Part shown: piece after piece, positions 15,896-20,166 of the stretch
Numbering within the stretch: position 1 is the stretch's first letter
Layout of the letters: every line of letters begins with the position of its first letter
Notes under the pieces: generated by a model
Databases searched by the model: none
Seen by the model: the letters and a program-made list of their open reading frames with translations, nothing else
Told to the model about the DNA's origin: nothing
Translations under genes and position numbers: made by a program
DNA from: CAZQXD01 sp964597315
GTDB lineage: Bacteria; Pseudomonadota; Gammaproteobacteria; Competibacterales; Competibacteraceae
Direction: 5' to 3'
NCBI GenBank assembly: GCA_964597315.1
Contig: CAZQXD010000072.1
Location: 1-20,166, forward strand
Length of the DNA: 20,166 bases

Positions 15896-16914
15896 TGGTT
15901 CGGCGGTGGTGGGGGATCGGGATATGGGGAGTTGTAGGGCTGCTGCTGGCCGCCTGTGGTTCCCACGGGCCGGAGCCGGTACGTCTGGCTGGCCCGACCA
16001 TGGGCACCCAGTACCATATCACCCTATCCCATCCCCCCGCCGCCCTGGACCCCGAGGCCATACGGGCTGGCATCGATGCCTTGCTGGCCCGGGTCAACCG
16101 GATCATGTCTACTTACGATCCCGAGTCCGAGTTGTCTCGCTTCAATGCCAACCAATCCACCGACTGGGTGGCGGCCTCGGCGGAGTTGATCGACGTGGTG
16201 ACTGAGGCGCTGCGGATCAGTCGCCTAAGCGATGGCGCTTTCGACATTACCGTCGGCCCATTGGTCAATCTCTGGGGTTTCGGGCCGGATATGACGGTTG
16301 ACGGCTTGCCGACGGCGGCGGCCATCGCCCAAGCCCGCGAGCAGGTGGGTTACCAAAAGCTTCAGGTGACCGGCTCGGCCCTCAGAAAAGACCGGCCGGA
16401 TCTATATGTGGACCTGTCGGCCATTGCCAAGGGCTACGGGGTGGACCAGGTAGCGGCCTATCTGGAAGCCCAGGGCATCGAGGACTATCTTGTGGAAATT
16501 GGCGGTGAACTGCGGGCCAAAGGCCGCAACCCCCGGGGTGAGTCCTGGACCATTGCCGTGGAGAAACCCAGTCCCAGACGTCGAGCCGTGGAGCAAGTGA
16601 TCCAAATCAACGGGGGCGGCGTGGCCACCTCTGGAGATTATCGCAACTTTTTCGAGAAAGACGGTCGGCGCTACTCCCACGCCATCGACCCCCACAGCGG
16701 TTTGCCGATCCGTCATCGCCTGGCCTCGGTGACAGTCGTTCGCCCCGACTGCATGGAGGCCGATGCCCTGGCCACCGCCCTGCTGGTATTGGGACCGGAG
16801 GCCGGTTACGCTCTGGCGGAACGGCGGCACTACGCGGCGCTGTTCATGGTCATCGACGGTGATGGTTTCGTAACACAAACCACCCCCGAATTCGATCAAT
16901 ATCGACTCAATTAA
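15895..16914 (+). CDS. apbE: FAD:protein FMN transferase, lipoprotein
   Basis: ApbE (flavin transferase) takes FMN from FAD and attaches it to a threonine in NqrB and NqrC, on the periplasmic side. The 339 residues begin with a lipoprotein signal (MVRRWWGIGIWGVVGLLLAAC, lipidation at Cys21), so it should be membrane-tethered in the periplasm. Family motifs are GPTMGTQYHITL, STYDPESELSRFN, GAFDITVGPLVNLWGFGP, DLSAIAKGYGVDQVA, YLVEIGGELRAKG and TSGDYRNFFEKDGRRYSHAIDP. The late MEADALATALLVLG is part of the metal-binding region. It overlaps nqrF by one base, so production is coupled to its substrate complex. Its placement in the operon makes the target assignment secure. Confidence 0.96.
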   Translation: MVRRWWGIGIWGVVGLLLAACGSHGPEPVRLAGPTMGTQYHITLSHPPAALDPEAIRAGIDALLARVNRIMSTYDPESELSRFNANQSTDWVAASAELIDVVTEALRISRLSDGAFDITVGPLVNLWGFGPDMTVDGLPTAAAIAQAREQVGYQKLQVTGSALRKDRPDLYVDLSAIAKGYGVDQVAAYLEAQGIEDYLVEIGGELRAKGRNPRGESWTIAVEKPSPRRRAVEQVIQINGGGVATSGDYRNFFEKDGRRYSHAIDPHSGLPIRHRLASVTVVRPDCMEADALATALLVLGPEAGYALAERRHYAALFMVIDGDGFVTQTTPEFDQYRLN

Positions 16915-16924
16915 GGCGACGCCT

Positions 16925-17119
16925 ATGGAAACGTTTCTGGTTACCTTCGTCGTCATGGCCCTGGCCGTTCTGGGCATGGCCATCGGCGTGATCTTCGGCA
17001 AAAGCCCCATCAAAGGCAGTTGCGGGGGGCTGAAAAACATCAAGGGCCTGGAGTGCGGCATCTGCTCCACGCCCTGTGAGAAACGACGCCGGGCGCTGGG
17101 CCTGGCCGATCATGATTAA
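16925..17119 (+). CDS. nqrM: Na+-NQR maturation protein NqrM
   Basis: NqrM is a small membrane protein needed for assembly of active Na+-NQR, thought to help deliver or insert iron at the NqrD/NqrE centre. The 64-residue product has one N-terminal helix (about residues 4-24). A cysteine-rich tail follows, with Cys33 in KGSCGGLKNI and Cys44, Cys47 and Cys51 in ECGICSTPCEKRR. The pattern and length match the NqrM (DUF539) family. It starts 10 bases after apbE, with AAGGCGA upstream. With ApbE it completes the known maturation set, so this locus should suffice for a functional pump. Confidence 0.93.
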   Translation: METFLVTFVVMALAVLGMAIGVIFGKSPIKGSCGGLKNIKGLECGICSTPCEKRRRALGLADHD

Positions 17120-17162
17120 TCCTCGCACCACAAAAACCGCTTCCACCGCGAGAGGGAAAAGC

Positions 17163-17558
17163 ATGCTTCACTCTATTTCTGTCAAAGATTACATGGCAGC
17201 CAATCTTGTCACCCTGACCCCTGACATGGACGTTTTGGACGCCATCCACAAGCTGGTTGAAAACGTGGTGTCCGGCGCCCCGGTGGTGGACCACTACGGC
17301 AATATTATCGGCCTCCTCTCCGAGAAGGACTGCATGAAAGTGGCCCTGAGCGCCAGCTACTATGAGGAGGCGGGCGGGAAGGTAGAGGAGTTCATGACCA
17401 AGGAGGTCAAGACGGTGGATGCCGAGACCAATCTGGTAGAGGTGGCGGAGTTATTTATGAACTCCCCCTATCGGCGTTTCCCGGTGGTGGAGGATAACCG
17501 CTTGGTGGGCCAGATCAGCCGCCGGGACGTCCTCAAGGCGCTGGAATATCTCTGGTAA
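17163..17558 (+). CDS. Two-CBS-domain protein
   Basis: The product is a small soluble protein of 131 residues made almost entirely of two CBS domains (about residues 7-63 and 75-131), a pair that commonly folds into a Bateman module binding adenosine nucleotides. Landmarks are VKDYMAANLVTLTPDMDVLDAI and VSGAPVVDHYGNIIGLLSEKDC in the first, and MTKEVKTVDAETNLVEVAELF and RRFPVVEDNRLVGQISRRDVL in the second. The frame is open to 17076, overlapping nqrM, but ATG 17163 has GAGGGA upstream and begins where the domain does. It lies 43 bases after nqrM, so it is probably co-transcribed with nqr. Its partner and ligand are unknown; a role in adjusting the pump to energy state is inference. Confidence 0.9.
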   Translation: MLHSISVKDYMAANLVTLTPDMDVLDAIHKLVENVVSGAPVVDHYGNIIGLLSEKDCMKVALSASYYEEAGGKVEEFMTKEVKTVDAETNLVEVAELFMNSPYRRFPVVEDNRLVGQISRRDVLKALEYLW

Positions 17559-17682
17559 GCCTCCGGCGCCGGGGCCTGGCAAGGCTCTGGCGCAACGGCT
17601 GGCAGTGTAAAGTTCTTGGATAAACCAGGGGTTCGATACCGCCCACACAGACACTTTCGGGCCTGTTTAGTCAGCTTTTTTT

Positions 17683-17716
17683 ACACTCTGGGTCTGTTGG
17701 TCATAGGGTGTTTTTT
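17683..17716 (+). terminator. Possible intrinsic terminator of the nqr operon
   Basis: ACACTCT (17683-17689) can pair with AGGGTGT (17705-17711) using one G-U pair, leaving a 15-base loop, and is followed by a run of T to 17716. It lies about 125 bases after the CBS gene. The stem is modest and the loop long, so strength is uncertain. The preceding 120 bases hold only a CCGGCGCCGG palindrome (17563-17572). Confidence 0.4.
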
Positions 17717-17730
17717 CAAGCCGCTGAAAA
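17713..17730. repeat. Inverted repeat upstream of the candidate sigma-54 promoter
   Basis: TTTTCA-AGCCGC-TGAAAA is a perfect 6-bp inverted repeat with a six-base centre. It overlaps the T-run of the possible terminator and ends 16 bases before the TTGGCA element. It could be a regulator site or a coincidence of an AT-rich stretch. Confidence 0.3.
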
Positions 17731-17746
17731 TAATAATAAAAATATG

Positions 17747-17763
17747 TTGGCATGATTGATGCT
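17747..17763 (+). promoter_or_regulatory. Candidate sigma-54 (RpoN) promoter
   Basis: TTGGCATGATTGATGCT matches the sigma-54 consensus YTGGCACG-N4-TTGCW with two mismatches. The invariant GG (17749-17750) and GC (17761-17762) are exactly ten bases apart, as required. Transcription would start near 17774. The same TTGGCA could serve as a sigma-70 -35 with TATTTT (17769-17774) at 16 bases, so the sigma factor is not certain. No gene start follows closely; a terminator does, at 17887. Confidence 0.5.
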
Positions 17764-17773
17764 TATTATATTT

Positions 17774-17909
17774 TCGAGCAAATCGATTATCCGTTTTTGC
17801 TCATATAAAAAAAATAAAGGGCTAGAAAAGCAATAATATGCCTTGGCTAACAATAATAATTCAGCCAATCGCAATTCGATGATTAGGGCGACCATGAGGT
17901 CGCCTTTTT
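17774..17909 (+). ncRNA. Candidate small RNA
   Basis: A transcript from the promoter at 17747 to the terminator at 17909 would be about 136 bases and has no plausible coding frame. Three hairpins can form: GAGCAAA/TTTGCTC (17776-17802, starting at the predicted 5' end), TTGGCT/AGCCAA (17843-17868) and the GGCGACC/GGTCGCC terminator. The loop of the second exposes AACAATAATAAT, four A-R-N triplets of the kind bound by the distal face of Hfq. The linker between the first two is purine-rich. No known RNA family was recognised; this is a prediction from pattern. Confidence 0.45.
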
Positions 17910-17913
17910 ATTT
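17887..17913 (+). terminator. Intrinsic terminator
   Basis: GGCGACC-ATGA-GGTCGCC forms a perfect 7-bp stem with a four-base loop and is followed by TTTTTATTT. It acts on the plus strand, 330 bases after the CBS gene and 108 bases before gmhA. It therefore marks the end of a transcript distinct from both, either a very long nqr 3' tail or a separate RNA. Confidence 0.85.
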
Positions 17914-17970
17914 GCCCGCCGCTTATCCTTGAGGCGGTTGCTGGCCCGGGCTAAGGTCCCACCCATCCTA

Positions 17971-17979
17971 TGGTATGCT
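17971..17979 (+). promoter_or_regulatory. Candidate extended -10 promoter for gmhA
   Basis: TGGTATGCT fits an extended -10 (TGn plus TATGCT, 4 of 6 to TATAAT) at 43 bases before the gmhA ATG and downstream of the intrinsic terminator. No good -35 is seen at 17 bases, which extended -10 promoters tolerate. Confidence 0.35.
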
Positions 17980-18021
17980 CACCACCCTCCAAGCAAACCG
18001 CCCCGGCCCGGAGCCCGAGCC

Positions 18022-18606
18022 ATGAGACAGACTATTCTTGATCGCCTGGATGGCACTGCCCAGTTGTTGCGGACCATTGCCGCCGACCCGGATTTGCCGA
18101 CCTTGATCGAGCAGATCACCCAGGCTTGCATCGACACCCTCACCCGAGGCAACAAGCTGCTGCTAGCCGGTAATGGCGGCAGCGCCGCCGATGCCCAGCA
18201 TATTGCCGGAGAGTTTGTCAGTCGCTTTTACTTCGACCGCCCCGGGTTGCCGGCCATCGCCCTGACCACAGACACCTCGGTGCTTACCGCCATCGGTAAC
18301 GATTACGGCTATGAGAAGCTGTTTTCCCGCCAGGTCCAGGCCCTAGGCGTCAAGGGGGATCTGCTTTTCGCCATCTCCACTTCCGGGCGTTCCCCCAATA
18401 TTCTGCTGGCTTTGGGAGAGGCCCGGGAGCGGGGATTGACCACGGTAGGGTTCACCGGGCGCGCCGGTGGGGAGATGCCGGATCTGTGCGACTACTGCTT
18501 GCGGGTGCCTGCGGACCAGACTCCCACCATCCAAGAGGCCCACATGGTCATTGCTCACACCGTCTGCGCCCTAGTGGAGCAGCGCCTGTTCGGCGCTGGT
18601 CGCTGA
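18022..18606 (+). CDS. gmhA: Sedoheptulose-7-phosphate isomerase
   Basis: GmhA converts sedoheptulose-7-phosphate to heptose-7-phosphate, the first step to the ADP-heptose used in LPS inner core. It is cytoplasmic. From ATG 18022 the product is 194 residues, the family length. The frame is open to 17929, but GGAG before 18022 and family alignment favour this start. It is a single SIS domain with LLAGNGGSAADAQHIAGEF (about residues 47-65) and AISTSGRSPN (about 117-126). The expected metal ligands are His60, Glu64, Gln171 and His179, each one position from the E. coli numbering I recall. The related DiaA replication factor is an alternative, but the intact metal ligands and the adjacent glycosyltransferases favour GmhA. 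Confidence 0.88.
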   Translation: MRQTILDRLDGTAQLLRTIAADPDLPTLIEQITQACIDTLTRGNKLLLAGNGGSAADAQHIAGEFVSRFYFDRPGLPAIALTTDTSVLTAIGNDYGYEKLFSRQVQALGVKGDLLFAISTSGRSPNILLALGEARERGLTTVGFTGRAGGEMPDLCDYCLRVPADQTPTIQEAHMVIAHTVCALVEQRLFGAGR

Positions 18607-18622
18607 GCCGTTCACACGGCCC

Positions 18623-19582
18623 GTGGCCCAGACCCTAGTCGTTATCGTCAACTGGAATGGCGGAGCCTTGCTGCTGGATTGCCTGGCCGCCCTGGAGGAG
18701 CAGACCGTTCGGGATTTCCGGGTGTTGGTGGTGGACAATGCCAGCGAGGACGGCTCCCCGGCCCAGGCTGCAGCGCAGTTTCCCAGGGTGGAGCTATTGA
18801 AACAAGGGTCCAATACCGGGTTTGCCGCCGCCAACAACGCTGCCCTGAAGCACACGCATGCTGCCCGCTTTGTGGCCCTGCTCAACCCCGATGCCCGACC
18901 CGAACCGGACTGGCTGGAGCGCTTGCTGGAGGCGGCCCGGGCCGATCCCGGCTGCGCCTGCTTCGCCAGTCGACTGATTCAGTCCGAAAATCCGGCGCGG
19001 CTGGACGGGGCGGGGGATGTGTACCATGTCAGCGGGCTGGCCTGGCGGCGGGGCCACGGGGGACCGACCCGGTGTTACCGGGAACCGGATGAGGTATTCG
19101 CCCCCTGCGCCGCAGCGGCCCTGTACCGACGCGAAGCCCTGGCGGCGGTGGGCGGTTTCGACGCGGATTACTTCTGCTATCTGGAAGACGTGGACCTGGG
19201 CTTTCGGCTGCGGTTGGCGGGGCACTATTGCCGTTATGTGCCCACCGCCATGGTTCATCATGTCGGGTCGGCCTTTACCGGGCGACGTAGTGATTTCTCC
19301 TTGTATCATGGCCACCGTAATCTGGTGTGGACCTTCTTCAAAAATATGCCTGCGCCGCTACTGCTGTTGTATTTGCCCCAGCATCTGTTGTGGAACCTGA
19401 TTACGGTACTCTGGTTCGTTCTGAAAGGGCGGGCTGGGGTGATCCTGCGCGCCAAGCTCGATGCCCTGCGGGGGCTGCCCGCTGTATTTCGAAAACGGGC
19501 GCGGGTGCAGGCGACGCGACAGGTGGACAGTCGGCGGTTGCGCGCGGCCATGGTCCGCGGCTGGCCGCGCCGCTCAGCCTGA
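18623..19582 (+). CDS. GT2-family glycosyltransferase
   Basis: This is a predicted inverting glycosyltransferase of the GT-A fold, resembling the WbbL/rhamnosyltransferase group, 319 residues. The nucleotide-sugar-binding start is LVVIVNWNGGALLLDCLAAL, with VVDNASEDGS at about residues 36-45 and NTGFAAANNAA at about 64-74. NPD (88-90) stands in the DxD position, and YLEDVDLGFRLRLAG (186-200) holds the likely catalytic acidic pair. A hydrophobic C-terminal stretch (about 240-275) suggests membrane association. The GTG start at 18623 lacks a clear ribosome-binding site and is 16 bases after gmhA, so it may depend on coupling. Donor and acceptor sugars cannot be told from sequence. It is probably involved in LPS or another surface polysaccharide. 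Confidence 0.88.
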   Translation: MAQTLVVIVNWNGGALLLDCLAALEEQTVRDFRVLVVDNASEDGSPAQAAAQFPRVELLKQGSNTGFAAANNAALKHTHAARFVALLNPDARPEPDWLERLLEAARADPGCACFASRLIQSENPARLDGAGDVYHVSGLAWRRGHGGPTRCYREPDEVFAPCAAAALYRREALAAVGGFDADYFCYLEDVDLGFRLRLAGHYCRYVPTAMVHHVGSAFTGRRSDFSLYHGHRNLVWTFFKNMPAPLLLLYLPQHLLWNLITVLWFVLKGRAGVILRAKLDALRGLPAVFRKRARVQATRQVDSRRLRAAMVRGWPRRSA

Positions 19583-19607
19583 ACCACTCGACCGATGAGG
19601 GAAAACC

Positions 19608-20166
19608 GTGCCGGAACAACGGCCTGTCAGCTTGTCTGTGGCTATAGTGGCCTATGCACCGAACCTGCCGGTTCTGGGGGAGGTGCTGAGGCGGCTGGAG
19701 GTGGCCGTGTGGCGGGCCGAAGCCGACGGCGTTCTGGGAGAGACCGAGCTGGTCTTGGTGGATAATGGTCCCGATGTCCGGCTACGAGATGCGCTCAAAA
19801 ACGCGACCCCATCGACTCCCTGGAATACTGTGCGCTGGCTGGAAGACCACGGCAATATCGGTTTCGGCGCTGGCCATAATCTGGCCCTGAAGGTGGCCCG
19901 GGGCGATTTCCATCTGGTACTCAATCCCGATGTGCTGTTGGACGAGGACGCCCTGAGCCGGGGCTTGGTGTTTCTGATGAACCATCCCCAGGCCGGGTTG
20001 CTGGCCCCGGCGGTGAGGGATGCCAGTGGCCGGGTCCAGTATCTGTGCAAACGTTACCCGGCGGTGTTGGACCTGCTGCTGCGGGGGTTTGCGCCGGGAT
20101 GGATCAGAGCCTTGTTCCGCAAGCGCTTAGATCATTATGAAATGCGTGACCGTCTGGGGGGAGAGG
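19608..20166 (+). CDS. GT2-family glycosyltransferase, partial
   Basis: This is a second glycosyltransferase of the same type, cut by the window edge after 186 residues. The GTG start at 19608 has GAGG eight bases upstream and lies 25 bases after the previous gene. The N-terminus SLSVAIVAYAPNLPVLGEVL is followed by ELVLVDNGPD (about residues 46-56), NIGFGAGHNLAL (83-94) and LVLNPDVLLDEDAL (103-116), the same layout as its neighbour and as WbbL-type rhamnosyltransferases. PAVRDASGRVQYLCKRYP (about 134-151) is common in that group. The two genes look like divergent paralogues rather than a recent duplication. The cluster continues beyond the window. Confidence 0.85.
   Translation, partial: MPEQRPVSLSVAIVAYAPNLPVLGEVLRRLEVAVWRAEADGVLGETELVLVDNGPDVRLRDALKNATPSTPWNTVRWLEDHGNIGFGAGHNLALKVARGDFHLVLNPDVLLDEDALSRGLVFLMNHPQAGLLAPAVRDASGRVQYLCKRYPAVLDLLLRGFAPGWIRALFRKRLDHYEMRDRLGGE

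Noticed and set aside
17628..17640. GGTTCGATACC resembling a tRNA T-loop
   Set aside because: The flanking bases do not give a full T-stem, and no acceptor, anticodon or D-arm can be fitted upstream.
17774..17909. Naming the candidate RNA CrcZ
   Set aside because: The A-rich motif and sigma-54 element are shared, but no primary-sequence homology was recognised and the presence of Crc is unknown.
17929..18021. N-terminal extension of gmhA
   Set aside because: The family starts at the MRQTILDRL segment, a ribosome-binding site precedes 18022, and the extension would cover the likely promoter.

Overview
The window is GC-rich, densely coded and reads as ordinary chromosome of a gammaproteobacterium. 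The E. coli-type homodimeric pyruvate dehydrogenase (AceE of 887 residues), a 302-residue GalU and a complete Na+-pumping NADH:quinone reductase operon point to a marine, halophilic or alkaliphilic member, possibly near Chromatiales. That placement is inference from gene content only. No insertion sequence, CRISPR array, phage gene, tRNA or rRNA was found.

Layout: (1) 1-3582, minus strand: the N-terminal part of aceF (two lipoyl domains, E1/E3-binding domain, cut by the window edge) and complete aceE, a tight operon. (2) 3583-4146: spacer with no recognisable gene. (3) 4147-6600, plus strand: a secreted subtilisin-like (S8) protease with an inserted domain and two tandem C-terminal repeats. 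(4) 6601-6747: convergent spacer with strong hairpins. (5) 6748-9686, minus strand: glmS and galU, which supply amino sugars and UDP-glucose for the envelope. (6) 9687-10009: divergent spacer carrying a terminator-like hairpin in the nqr leader and a perfect inverted repeat next to the nqrA start. (7) 10010-17558, plus strand: nqrABCDEF, apbE, nqrM and a two-CBS-domain protein. (8) 17559-18021: AT-rich spacer that appears to hold a small-RNA gene: a sigma-54-type promoter, two stem-loops and a perfect intrinsic terminator. (9) 18022-20166, plus strand: gmhA and two GT2 glycosyltransferases (the second cut by the edge), the start of a surface-polysaccharide cluster.

The central module is functionally coherent. 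NqrA-F form the Na+ pump, ApbE attaches FMN to threonines in NqrB and NqrC, and NqrM is needed for assembly of the metal centre between NqrD and NqrE. Junctions are tight (TAATG and TGATG overlaps at nqrA/B, nqrD/E and nqrF/apbE), so one transcript is likely. The least expected signals are non-coding: the putative sigma-54-driven RNA at about 17774-17909 and the terminator-like element ahead of nqrA. Both are predictions from sequence pattern alone.
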